A stretch of 64,000 nucleotides of DNA, taken from positions 62,001 to 126,000 of the forward strand of contig NZ_JAKZHX010000016.1 of assembly GCF_022568815.1 (NCBI RefSeq), given 5' to 3'. Positions 43,832-52,370 of the stretch are shown in pieces; positions within the stretch are counted from its first letter, which is position 1, and each line of letters opens with the position of its first letter. This stretch comes from Undibacterium paludis. GTDB taxonomy: Bacteria > Pseudomonadota > Gammaproteobacteria > Burkholderiales > Burkholderiaceae_D. Under the pieces are notes generated by a model. It was not told the DNA's origin and made no database searches. It worked only from the letters and a program-made list of their open reading frames with translations. A program made the position numbers and the translations under genes.

Positions 43832-43861
43832 CATTGCAGCTACAATCATTGCAGCTACAAT
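43832..43861. repeat. Perfect 15-base tandem duplication
   Basis: CATTGCAGCTACAAT is repeated twice without a gap, followed by AGCTGCAA and GCTGCAAG echoes up to 43890. It sits in the 149-base divergent region between the pseudo-receiver gene and parE, where promoters of both genes must lie. Confidence 0.8.
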
Positions 43862-43964
43862 AGCTGCAAAAACGCTGCAAGAATACAGCCTAATTCTGCC
43901 AGTCCCGCAAAAAAATTGCAAAACATCATCAAAAAATTAACCAAAACAACAGATTTTCATTCGC

Positions 43965-45956
43965 ATGGCCACTAAAAAAAATACTTCTCCGTCCGACTAT
44001 AGCGAATCATCCATCCGAGTACTCAAAGGCCTGGAGCCGGTCAAACAAAGACCGGGGATGTATACCCGCACAGAAAACCCGCTGCACATCATCCAGGAAG
44101 TCATCGATAATGCCTCTGACGAAGCATTGGGCGGGCATTGCAAGAACATCCTGGTCACCATCAATGCTGACAATAGCATCAGTGTGGAAGATGACGGTCG
44201 CGGCATCCCGGTAGGTTTGCATCCTGAAGAAGGTGTGCCCACTGTCGAAATCGTGTTCACCCGCCTGCATGCAGGCGGCAAGTTTGACAAGGGTTCAGGC
44301 GGCGCCTATGCCTTCTCTGGCGGCCTGCACGGTGTTGGCGTATCTGTCACCAATGCCCTGTCAAAGCGGCTGGAAATCACCGTCTGGCGCGAAGCTGGCC
44401 TGCACAACCTGACTTTTGCCAACGGCGACGTGATAGAACCGCTGCGCAGCCAGCCTATCCCACGTGGCGACAAGAAGAATGGCACGCGTGTCACCATCTG
44501 GCCCGACGCCAAGTATTTTGACAGCGCCAACATCCCTCAGGCTGAGTTACAGCGGCTGCTGCGCTCCAAGGCAGTCCTGTTGCCAGGGGTCAAAGTAACC
44601 CTCACCAATGCCAAGTCCGGTGAAAGCCAGACCTGGCAATATGACCAGGGCCTGCGTGGCTACCTGACTGAAGCCCTGGCGCAATCTTCGCATGGCGAAC
44701 CGCTGATCCCGCTGTTTGAAGGCGAACAGTTCGCCACCTCGGAAAGTGAAGGCTTTGCCGAAGGTGAAGGCGCGTCCTGGGTTGTCGCCTGGACAGAAGA
44801 AGGCAATGTAGTGCGTGAATCCTACGTCAACCTGATCCCTACTCCGGCAGGTGGCACCCATGAATCCGGTCTGCGTGAAGGCCTGTTTGGTGCAGTAAAG
44901 AGTTTTGCAGAAATGCACTCGCTGCTGCCCAAAGGCGTCAAGCTTTTGCCGGAAGACGTGTTTGCCCGCGTATCGTTTGTGCTGTCGGCCAAGGTGCTGG
45001 ACCCGCAATTCCAGGGCCAGATCAAGGAAAGGCTGAACTCGCGTGATGCAGTACGCCTGGTCTCCTCCTTTGCCAAACCACCACTGGAGCTGTGGCTCAA
45101 TTCCCATGTGGAATACGGCAAAAAACTCGCTGAACTGGTCATCAAACAGGCGCAGTCGCGCCTGCGCTCTGCTCAGAAAGTCGAAAAGAAAAAATCATCG
45201 GGCGTGGCCGTCCTGCCGGGCAAACTGACTGACTGTGAATCAAGCGACACGGACCGCAACGAGATCTTCCTGGTCGAGGGTGATTCTGCCGGTGGCTCTG
45301 CCAAGATGGGCCGTGACAAGGAATTCCAGGCCATCCTGCCCCTGCGCGGCAAGGTGTTGAACTCATGGGAGTCCGAGCGTGACCGTCTGTTTGCCAATAA
45401 CGAGATTCATGATATCGCCGTCGCCATCGGGGTTGATCCGCATGGTTTGAATGAAATCGTCGATATGAGCAATCTGCGCTACGGCAAGATCTGCATCCTG
45501 TCAGATGCAGACGTTGACGGCTCACACATCCAGGTCCTGCTGCTGACCCTGTTTTTCAAGCACTTCCCACAACTTATCGCACGTGGCCATATCTGTGTGG
45601 CAAGGCCGCCACTGTTCCGCGTTGATGCACCGGCACGCGGCAAAAAGCCTGCGCAAAAGATTTATGCCCTCGATGAAGGTGAACTGATCGCCATCGAAGA
45701 CAAGTTACGCAAGGACGGCGTCAAGGATGGTGCATGGAGCATCTCCCGCTTCAAGGGTCTGGGCGAGATGAATGCCGAGCAGTTATGGGAAACCACCATG
45801 AACCCGGATACACGCCGCCTCCTGCCCGTGTCCCTGGGTGAATTCGATCAGGCATTTTCAGAGAGCCGCTTCAATATGCTGATGGGCAAAGGCGAAGCCG
45901 CCGCCCGCCGTGCCTGGATAGAAGAACATGGCAATGCCGTTGAAGCCGACATTTAA
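43965..45956 (+). CDS. parE: DNA topoisomerase IV subunit B
   Basis: The ATPase subunit of topoisomerase IV, which decatenates daughter chromosomes. The GHKL ATPase has DNASDEALGG, EDDGRGIPVG and SGGLHGVGVSVTNALS. The Toprim domain has EGDSAGGSAK and PLRGKVLNSWE, then ILSDADVDGSHI. At 663 residues it matches ParE rather than the longer GyrB, and its partner parC follows on the same strand after a 169-base gap filled by an inverted-repeat element. A quinolone-type change cannot be judged here. Confidence 0.96.
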   Translation: MATKKNTSPSDYSESSIRVLKGLEPVKQRPGMYTRTENPLHIIQEVIDNASDEALGGHCKNILVTINADNSISVEDDGRGIPVGLHPEEGVPTVEIVFTRLHAGGKFDKGSGGAYAFSGGLHGVGVSVTNALSKRLEITVWREAGLHNLTFANGDVIEPLRSQPIPRGDKKNGTRVTIWPDAKYFDSANIPQAELQRLLRSKAVLLPGVKVTLTNAKSGESQTWQYDQGLRGYLTEALAQSSHGEPLIPLFEGEQFATSESEGFAEGEGASWVVAWTEEGNVVRESYVNLIPTPAGGTHESGLREGLFGAVKSFAEMHSLLPKGVKLLPEDVFARVSFVLSAKVLDPQFQGQIKERLNSRDAVRLVSSFAKPPLELWLNSHVEYGKKLAELVIKQAQSRLRSAQKVEKKKSSGVAVLPGKLTDCESSDTDRNEIFLVEGDSAGGSAKMGRDKEFQAILPLRGKVLNSWESERDRLFANNEIHDIAVAIGVDPHGLNEIVDMSNLRYGKICILSDADVDGSHIQVLLLTLFFKHFPQLIARGHICVARPPLFRVDAPARGKKPAQKIYALDEGELIAIEDKLRKDGVKDGAWSISRFKGLGEMNAEQLWETTMNPDTRRLLPVSLGEFDQAFSESRFNMLMGKGEAAARRAWIEEHGNAVEADI

Positions 45957-46078
45957 GAAGCCGCTGATTAAGCTACTGCGCGACGTGATTTTGGGCCTGC
46001 GATGCTCGCCGTACAGTCGTACGACTGCGCTTCTTAACCCAAACTAACGCCACTCGCTACGCTTACTCAGCAACTTCT
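45956..46078. repeat. Inverted-repeat element between parE and parC
   Basis: A 123-base element starting in the last base of the parE stop codon. Its left end AGAAGCCGCTGATTAAG and the reverse complement of its right end AGAAGTTGCTGAGTAAG match at 14 of 17 positions, and weaker complementarity continues inward for about 40 bases to a TTTGGG block on each side. The centre holds the perfect palindrome CAGTCGTACGACTG (46014-46027). The layout is that of a REP- or MITE-like dispersed element able to form a long hairpin. Whether other copies exist cannot be seen here. Confidence 0.65.
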
Positions 46079-46125
46079 GAACAGCTATATGGAATATAAC
46101 AGCATCAAAAATACGAAAAAGAATT

Positions 46126-48453
46126 ATGAGCGAACAAGCCAATTTATTTGATCAAACCCCACCGCCACCTGGCGATGGCGAAGCACTGACCCTGGCAACT
46201 TTTGCCGAGCGTGCCTATCTCGACTATGCGATTTCTGTCGTCAAAGGTCGCGCCCTGCCCGATGTCTGCGACGGTCAAAAACCGGTACAGCGCCGCATCC
46301 TGTACGCGATGAATGAGCTGGGCCTGAACTCTGCGGCCAAGCCACGCAAATCTGCCGCCGTGGTTGGCGACGTACTGGGCAAACTGCACCCGCATGGTGA
46401 CCAGTCCGTGTATGACGCCCTGGTACGCATGGCCCAGGATTTTTCGCTGCGCTATCCCTTAATCGACGGTCAGGGTAACTTTGGCTCGCGTGATGGTGAC
46501 GGTGCAGCAGCCATGCGTTATACCGAGGCCCGCCTGACGCCAATCTCCAAACTGCTGATGGATGAAATCGACCAGGGCACGGTCGATTTCCAGCCCAACT
46601 ACGATGGCACGACGGAAGAACCCAAGCTGCTGCCGAGCCGCCTGCCCTTTGTGCTGCTCAACGGCGCATCCGGTATCGCCGTTGGCCTGGCGACAGAAAT
46701 CCCTTCGCACAACCTGACAGAAGTCGCCAAAGCCGCTGTTGCCCTGATACGCAACCCGAACATGAAGCATGCCGAGCTGATGGAATACATCCCCGGCCCG
46801 GACTTCCCCGGTGGTGGCCAGATCATCACGCCGACATCGGCCATTGCCGACATCTATGCGACTGGTCGCGGCAGCATGAAGGTACGTGCCCGCTGGAAGA
46901 TAGAAGAAATGGCGCGCGGCCAGTGGCAGGCAGTCGTTACTGAACTGCCGCCTGGCACCTCTTCACAAAAAGTACTGGAAGAAATTGAAGAACTGACCAA
47001 TCCCAAGATCAAGACCGGAAAGAAAACCCTTTCACCAGAACAGGCAGCATTGAAACAGGTGATCCTGTCGGTACTTGATGGTGTGCGTGATGAGTCAGGC
47101 AAGGATGCGCCAGTACGTCTGGTGCTGGAACCAAAATCCAAAAATCAGGACCAGGGCGAGTTCATGCAGATGCTGCTCGCCCATACTTCACTGGAAACCT
47201 CGGCTTCCATTAATCTGGTGATGATAGGCGGCGATGGCCGACCCCGCCAGAAAGGTTTGCTCGACATCATCAGCGAGTGGATCGCCTTCCGCTTCACCAC
47301 AGTTACCCGCCGCACCCAGTTCCGCCTGAAAAAGGTCGATGACCGCATCCACATCCTCGAAGGCCGCGAAGCAGTTCTGCTGAATATTGATGAAGTCATC
47401 CGCATCATCCGTGAATCTGATGATCCCAAACCGGCATTGATCACTGCATTCAAACTGTCAGATATCCAGGCCGAAGACATACTGGAAATTCGCTTGCGCC
47501 AGTTGGCACGTCTTGAAGCGATCAAGATCCAGCAGCAACTTGATGAATTACGTAAAGAAAAAGCCGGCCTGCACGACCTGCTCGACAATCCTTCATCGAT
47601 GAAGCGCATGATCATCAAGGAAATCGAAGCCGATGCCAAGCAATATGGCGATGCACGCCGCACCCTGATAGAAGAAGCCGCCAAGGCATCCGTTGAGCAA
47701 AAAGTCATTGATGAGCCGGTGACCGTCGTCATCTCTGAAAAAGGCTGGGTACGCGCCCGTACCGGCCATGGTCACGACAATGCCCAGTTCAGCTTCAAGG
47801 CTGGCGACAGCCTGTACGGCACCTTTGAATGCCGCACGGTGGATCAGATGCTGGTATTTGGTTCAAATGGCCGCGTCTATTCCGTCGCCGTCTCTGCCCT
47901 GCCCGGCGCACGTGGCGACGGTGTGCCAGTCACCACGCTGATAGACCTGGCGGCAGGCAGCAAAATCCTGCATTACTTCGCAGGCAGCATCGATATCAAC
48001 CTCTTGCTGGCATCGACCGCAGGCTATGGTTTTACCGCCAAACTCGGCGACATGGTCGGCCGCATGAAAGCCGGTAAAGCCTTCATGACACTGGAAGAAG
48101 GTGACCTGCCATTGCCACCTGCCATCGTGGCGGAAGATGCCAGCGCCATTGCCTGCCTGTCAGAAAAAGGCCGCCTGCTGGTCTTTGGCCTGACAGAAAT
48201 CAAGCAACTGTCCAGCGGTGGCCGTGGCGTAATTCTGATGGAACTCGAAGACAAGGAAAGCCTGCTGTCGGCGCAGGCCATCAGCCAGCGTGGTGTACGT
48301 GTCATAGGCCTGGGTCGCGGCGGCAAACCACAGGAAGTCAGCCTCAGCGCCAGCGGGCTTGGCATCCACATAGGCAAGCGCGCACGCAAAGGTAAGGCGC
48401 TGGAAGCGAAGATCAAGGCTTCTGGCTTGCAGAGGATTACGGCCAAAGAATGA
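46126..48453 (+). CDS. parC: DNA topoisomerase IV subunit A
   Basis: The DNA-cleaving subunit of topoisomerase IV. The active-site tyrosine is Tyr132 in AAMRYTEARL. The preceding helix GKLHPHGDQSVYDALVRMAQDF is the quinolone-resistance-determining region, with Gln93 where E. coli ParC has Ser80 and Asp97 where it has Glu84. The C-terminal beta-propeller region (about 490-775) is shorter and more degenerate than in GyrA and lacks an obvious GyrA box. The length of 775 residues fits ParC. A terminator follows 24 bases after the stop. Confidence 0.96.
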   Translation: MSEQANLFDQTPPPPGDGEALTLATFAERAYLDYAISVVKGRALPDVCDGQKPVQRRILYAMNELGLNSAAKPRKSAAVVGDVLGKLHPHGDQSVYDALVRMAQDFSLRYPLIDGQGNFGSRDGDGAAAMRYTEARLTPISKLLMDEIDQGTVDFQPNYDGTTEEPKLLPSRLPFVLLNGASGIAVGLATEIPSHNLTEVAKAAVALIRNPNMKHAELMEYIPGPDFPGGGQIITPTSAIADIYATGRGSMKVRARWKIEEMARGQWQAVVTELPPGTSSQKVLEEIEELTNPKIKTGKKTLSPEQAALKQVILSVLDGVRDESGKDAPVRLVLEPKSKNQDQGEFMQMLLAHTSLETSASINLVMIGGDGRPRQKGLLDIISEWIAFRFTTVTRRTQFRLKKVDDRIHILEGREAVLLNIDEVIRIIRESDDPKPALITAFKLSDIQAEDILEIRLRQLARLEAIKIQQQLDELRKEKAGLHDLLDNPSSMKRMIIKEIEADAKQYGDARRTLIEEAAKASVEQKVIDEPVTVVISEKGWVRARTGHGHDNAQFSFKAGDSLYGTFECRTVDQMLVFGSNGRVYSVAVSALPGARGDGVPVTTLIDLAAGSKILHYFAGSIDINLLLASTAGYGFTAKLGDMVGRMKAGKAFMTLEEGDLPLPPAIVAEDASAIACLSEKGRLLVFGLTEIKQLSSGGRGVILMELEDKESLLSAQAISQRGVRVIGLGRGGKPQEVSLSASGLGIHIGKRARKGKALEAKIKASGLQRITAKE

Positions 48454-48476
48454 TCATTCCTTAGTCTTGAAACAAG

Positions 48477-48507
48477 AAGCCCGGTTTCTGACCGGGCTTT
48501 GTTTTTT
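48477..48507 (+). terminator. Terminator of parC
   Basis: AAGCCCGGT and ACCGGGCTT arms around TTCTG, followed by TGTTTTTT. Confidence 0.93.
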
Positions 48508-48677
48508 AGCTATCCCAACTGCTCTGACATACGGGTTTCATCGGGAGACGCGCGAAGAAATTGATATTTTCGTGCTCGATTTACCAGACTCTTATTCATT
48601 CCCCATATCTCAAACTTGTCATTCCTGTGCAGTACGTACGGACGCTGAGCAAGTCCATTTTTCAGCAAGGCTTTGCA

Positions 48678-49415
48678 TTAACGTCGCAACACCAACAACT
48701 TCGCAGGCAGCCAGTTCAACACCGTAATGAGCCACTTCATCTGCCAAGGGAACACAAGTCTGTCACGCCGCTGTGCAATCGCCTCAACAATCAAAGCTAC
48801 AGCCTTTTCTTCAGGCATGATGAACGGTTTATGACTGGCATCACCCTCATTCAATGCACGCAGTTTTGCGGTATCAATATAGCCGGGCACGATGGCGGTG
48901 ACGGCAACTGAAAAAGGTTTCAAGGCAATGCGGTAGGTATCGCACAAACTCAGCACACTGCGTTTGGTGGCGCTATAGAGCGAAGCACCGGGATAATCAT
49001 GCAGCAATCCGGCAATGGAAGATACGGCGACCAGCTGACCTGATTTTTGCTTCAGCATTTTTTGCGATGCCAGCTCGAATGCGTGAGCAAGACCGCTGAC
49101 ATTGGTTTGCAACATGTGCATGGTACTGGCAACATCGAGCACATGGCTGCGGGTATTGTAGTAGATACCTGCAGTGACGATGAGCAGGTCCATCCTTTTA
49201 TCAGCAACAGTAAATGCTTCCATGGCCTGCGCAATGGCGTCCCTGTCGGCGATATCGAACTGGTAAGCATGCAGCTTTGGAGACGTCGTTTCAAGATCAT
49301 TCGGCAGGCGTTGCAGGTCACGTCCGCAAACTGCCACCCTGTCACCGCACTTCAGGTAGTGACGCGCCAGCGCCAGACCTATGCCGCTGGTGCCGCCGAT
49401 GATCATGATATTCAT
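48678..49415 (-). CDS. Short-chain dehydrogenase/reductase (SDR), lipid-cluster member
   Basis: An NAD(P)-dependent oxidoreductase of 245 residues. The Rossmann loop is GGTSGIG near the N-terminus (residues 7-13), the active-site Ser lies in VAVSSIAG and the catalytic Tyr/Lys pair in YSATK. The C-terminal WQMKWLITVLNWLPAKLLVLRR is hydrophobic and basic, suggesting membrane association, as in SDRs that reduce ketones of lipids. The start codon overlaps the stop of the patatin gene by one base (TGATG), so the two are coupled and translated in sequence. This gene and patatin flank the ynb-like set; E. coli ynbABCD lacks both. The substrate is unknown, with 3-keto or acyl groups plausible. Confidence 0.88.
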   Translation of the reverse strand: MNIMIIGGTSGIGLALARHYLKCGDRVAVCGRDLQRLPNDLETTSPKLHAYQFDIADRDAIAQAMEAFTVADKRMDLLIVTAGIYYNTRSHVLDVASTMHMLQTNVSGLAHAFELASQKMLKQKSGQLVAVSSIAGLLHDYPGASLYSATKRSVLSLCDTYRIALKPFSVAVTAIVPGYIDTAKLRALNEGDASHKPFIMPEEKAVALIVEAIAQRRDRLVFPWQMKWLITVLNWLPAKLLVLRR

Positions 49416-50509
49416 CAGACCATGCCCCTGCTGTAACGGTCACGATTGCGTATGCTGGCTTCGTCATATTCTTTCTGCCTGGTCATTGCTTCCATGCCTC
49501 GGGCATAGCCATATTGCCACTGGGTGTCCATCATCGCGACATAGTCGGCGTGGGTGACAGGCATGAGCAGGCGGATGCGGTTGTGACGCCAGTCCAGTTT
49601 CTTTTGAGCTGATTCTTTGGCCAATACGTCTGCGACATCGGAAGTATCTATGCGCACATCAACAGGCTGTCCATTGACATAGCGCAGGCGGGCATTGCCA
49701 TCAAGGCCCAGTACTGAACGCCAGGCGGGAATGGAAAAAGCCTGGTCAAAACTTTGCTTGAATTCCATCATGACTTCATCTGCAAGCTGCCTGGCAATTT
49801 CTATGGGGAAGAGATCAAGCACACCGCCAAAATAATTTTCCCCTTCGTGACTGAGGCAACGGAAATAAAACATGTCAGTGATCGATATGCGCGCCGCCAG
49901 ACTGGTCGCAGTCGCAGTGTCGAGCACTATATCGTCAGCGATGGCATGTTCCCCCCAGCGCTTATCTGCCAATGGTGACTTCATGCCGTCAAGCAGTGCG
50001 GCTGCTCTTGGGTCACAAAACACGGTTTCGGCAAACAGTTTGCGCTGGCCTCGTGGCTGCCCGGCTTCTGCCTCTGTAAACAGGAGCTTGCCGCCGACAA
50101 TGGCGCTTGCCACAGACTGCTCGCTTGCAGGTGTGGCGGGCAAAGGCAGGATCGGCGGGATTTCAAACAGGTATTCGTTGAACAGATCAGGTATGGTCCT
50201 GGCCGATTCGCGTAAAAAGCCGCGCTTTGCCGCCAGGGCAAGGGCGCGGACTATGCCCGCCCTCGGCGATGACTTCAGCCCGCACCAGAACCGGTACATG
50301 TCTTCAGAGGTCAGCCAGTCCCTGCGGCTCTGATCGTCGGGCAAACCGGCAATGATGGAAGCTGCCAGTGCCCCGCCGCAACTGGCCAGCAGTATGTCGG
50401 GTGCACGACCAGCTTCGCAGGCTGCCGCGTACATCCCCAGGTAAATACCAAAACGAAAGCCCCCGCCAGCAAATACCATGCAGCGTTTATATTTTTTTGC
50501 TTGATTCAT
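49415..50509 (-). CDS. Patatin-like phospholipase family protein
   Basis: A 364-residue predicted acyl hydrolase. The oxyanion-hole motif is clear: FAGGGFRFG (residues 13-21, consensus GGGxRG). The nucleophile motif reads LLASCGGA, with Ser43, where the first Gly of the usual GxSxG is Leu. The segment that normally holds the catalytic Asp, DGG/DGA, reads YFGGVLDLFP, with Phe227 at the Asp position. The enzyme may therefore be altered or may use another acid. I choose ATG 50509; a GTG at 50578 would overlap the divergent ynbD-like gene. The stop overlaps the SDR start. The product probably acts on phospholipid made by the neighbouring enzymes. Confidence 0.82.
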   Translation of the reverse strand: MNQAKKYKRCMVFAGGGFRFGIYLGMYAAACEAGRAPDILLASCGGALAASIIAGLPDDQSRRDWLTSEDMYRFWCGLKSSPRAGIVRALALAAKRGFLRESARTIPDLFNEYLFEIPPILPLPATPASEQSVASAIVGGKLLFTEAEAGQPRGQRKLFAETVFCDPRAAALLDGMKSPLADKRWGEHAIADDIVLDTATATSLAARISITDMFYFRCLSHEGENYFGGVLDLFPIEIARQLADEVMMEFKQSFDQAFSIPAWRSVLGLDGNARLRYVNGQPVDVRIDTSDVADVLAKESAQKKLDWRHNRIRLLMPVTHADYVAMMDTQWQYGYARGMEAMTRQKEYDEASIRNRDRYSRGMV

Positions 50510-50550
50510 ACTGCTAAAATACCACACTGTTAAGGCAAACAATATCTTAC

Positions 50551-51753
50551 ATGTCGCCTCCCCCTGCAACTGTGTCACAGCGCTGGCGTTATTTGTTGCT
50601 CAATGTGCTGGTATTCGGCCTGTGTTATCCGAGCGCCAACCTGCTGGCGCACAAGGCAGGCATAACACGCCATGCCGCCCTGCCGTTTGAAACGGCCATC
50701 CCTTTCCTGCCGTGGATGATTATCCCCTACATGAGTTCGGGCCTGTTTTTTTGCCTGGTTTTCCTGATGGCGGGCAGCCAGAATCAATTGCGCATACTCG
50801 CCCAGCGCATGCTGCTGGCAACTGTGCTGGCGTCGCTGGTGTTCATCATGTATCCGCTGCAATACAGCTGGGGGCGGCCGGTTATTGCACCAGGCTGGCT
50901 TGCCAGCCTGTATGCTTCGCTCGATATCATGGATAAACCATATAACCAATTGCCGTCCCTGCATGTGGCGTATTGTCTGTTGTTCTGGCAAAGCCTGCGG
51001 CTGCGCATACGTCCCGGCCCGGCTCGTATCTTGCTGGCAACGTGGCTACTGTTGACCGCTGTCTCGACGGTTTTCACTTACCAGCACCATGTGCTGGACG
51101 TCTTTGGCGGTATCGCGCTGGCCCTGTTTTGCATGTGGGCTGTCGAACTCAGGGTCAGTGAGGCTCAGGTGGCTTTCTATTACCTGATGATGGCCGGCAT
51201 CGTCCTGGCTGTCGGCGTATGCGGTCTGCATAGCTGGCTGGCATTTTACCTAGCGTGCAGCCTGTCGCTGGTGGCGCTGGCTTACCTGCGGCATGACAGT
51301 CATTTTCTGCACAAGTGTAAAGGCCGACATCCATGGTGGATATGGTTATTGTATGCGCCCTATTTATCCGGTTATCAACTGACCTGGCTGGCGGTAGCCT
51401 GGCGGGAACGGCGCAAACCCGCCATCGTCAGGCTGACACCGCAATTATGGGTAGGGCGCCGTCTGAGCAATACCGAAGCCCTGCAACTGCCGCCAGATTG
51501 CACAATCATCGACCTGGCCAATGAATTGAGTGAAACACCCGCCCTGCGCCAGCACAACTCGCGCCACTACCGGCATTTCCCTCTGCTGGACTTGCGCACG
51601 CCCCCGGCCGACACGATACAGGCGGTACTGCAATGTCTGAATGCGGAAATCAGTGCCGGCAAAACCGTCTACCTGCATTGCGCCATGGGCTATAGCCGCT
51701 GTATATTGCTGGCCAAGCTGTTCATGTCGCAAGGAAATCTGTCAAAACAATGA
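50551..51753 (+). CDS. ynbD: PAP2 / dual-specificity phosphatase fusion (YnbD-like)
   Basis: A 400-residue membrane protein with two phosphatase modules. The N-terminal half has about six membrane segments and the PAP2 motifs: YSWGRP (RP at 109-110), PSLH at 135-138 and HHVLD (His180, Asp183), the layout seen in phosphatidic acid and inositolphosphoceramide-type phosphatases. The C-terminal half is a cytosolic dual-specificity phosphatase with the CX5R loop HCAMGYSRC (Cys377, Arg383). E. coli YnbD has the same two-part structure. The gene overlaps the CDP-alcohol phosphatidyltransferase by ATGA. The ribosome site is weak, and only 41 bases separate it from the divergent patatin gene. Confidence 0.85.
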   Translation: MSPPPATVSQRWRYLLLNVLVFGLCYPSANLLAHKAGITRHAALPFETAIPFLPWMIIPYMSSGLFFCLVFLMAGSQNQLRILAQRMLLATVLASLVFIMYPLQYSWGRPVIAPGWLASLYASLDIMDKPYNQLPSLHVAYCLLFWQSLRLRIRPGPARILLATWLLLTAVSTVFTYQHHVLDVFGGIALALFCMWAVELRVSEAQVAFYYLMMAGIVLAVGVCGLHSWLAFYLACSLSLVALAYLRHDSHFLHKCKGRHPWWIWLLYAPYLSGYQLTWLAVAWRERRKPAIVRLTPQLWVGRRLSNTEALQLPPDCTIIDLANELSETPALRQHNSRHYRHFPLLDLRTPPADTIQAVLQCLNAEISAGKTVYLHCAMGYSRCILLAKLFMSQGNLSKQ

Positions 51754-52370
51754 GTTTTTCCATCTACCAATTGAAACCGCGTTTTCAGCAACTCTTGCGC
51801 CCTGTGCTGGCAAGCCTGACCAGATGCCATGTCACCCCCAACCAGATTACCTTACTGGCGTTGTTTCTTTCGATTGCCTATGGCCTCGCCCTGGCCTGTT
51901 ATCCGCAAAAACCCTGCTTGTGGCTGGGACTGCCAGTATTCATGTTTGTACGGATGGCGCTCAATGCCATAGACGGCATGCTGGCAAACTACAGCAATCA
52001 GAAAACTCCCTTGGGCGCCATATTGAACGAAATTTGCGACCAGGTATCCGATGCAGCACTGGTTTTACCCTTTGTACTGGTCGCCGGCATTCACCCGGCT
52101 TTGCTGATCGCTGTCGCCATGTTGGCCCTGCTGGTGGAGTTTGCCGGTGTTGCCGCCCTGCTGGCAGGGTCAAGCCGCCGCTTTGATGGCCCCATGGGTA
52201 AGAGCGACCGGGCCTTTGCCTTTGGCCTGCTGGGCTTGCTGACTGGCTTACAGGTAGCAGGCATCTGGCTCAATGCGATCTTGGCTGTCGTCCTGCTACT
52301 GTCTTTATGGACCTTGTTTAATCGTATAAAACGGGCATTGCAGCATCGCGCTGCGCCACCGACACCGTGA
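51750..52370 (+). CDS. ynbA: CDP-alcohol phosphatidyltransferase family protein (YnbA-like)
   Basis: A 206-residue membrane protein with about six helices. The family signature (DxxDGxxAR, eight residues, GxxxDxxxD) is recognisable but changed: it reads N72-AI-D75-G-ML-A-N80, then G89, N93 and D97. Thus the first and third metal-binding aspartates and the Arg are Asn, and an extra Asp101 follows. From memory, E. coli YnbA also has Asn at the first and third positions, so the pattern may define a subfamily. It would join CDP-diacylglycerol to an unknown alcohol. The start overlaps the ynbD-like stop by ATGA. The 3' end overlaps the convergent ynbC-like gene by 53 bases. Confidence 0.85.
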   Translation: MSFSIYQLKPRFQQLLRPVLASLTRCHVTPNQITLLALFLSIAYGLALACYPQKPCLWLGLPVFMFVRMALNAIDGMLANYSNQKTPLGAILNEICDQVSDAALVLPFVLVAGIHPALLIAVAMLALLVEFAGVAALLAGSSRRFDGPMGKSDRAFAFGLLGLLTGLQVAGIWLNAILAVVLLLSLWTLFNRIKRALQHRAAPPTP

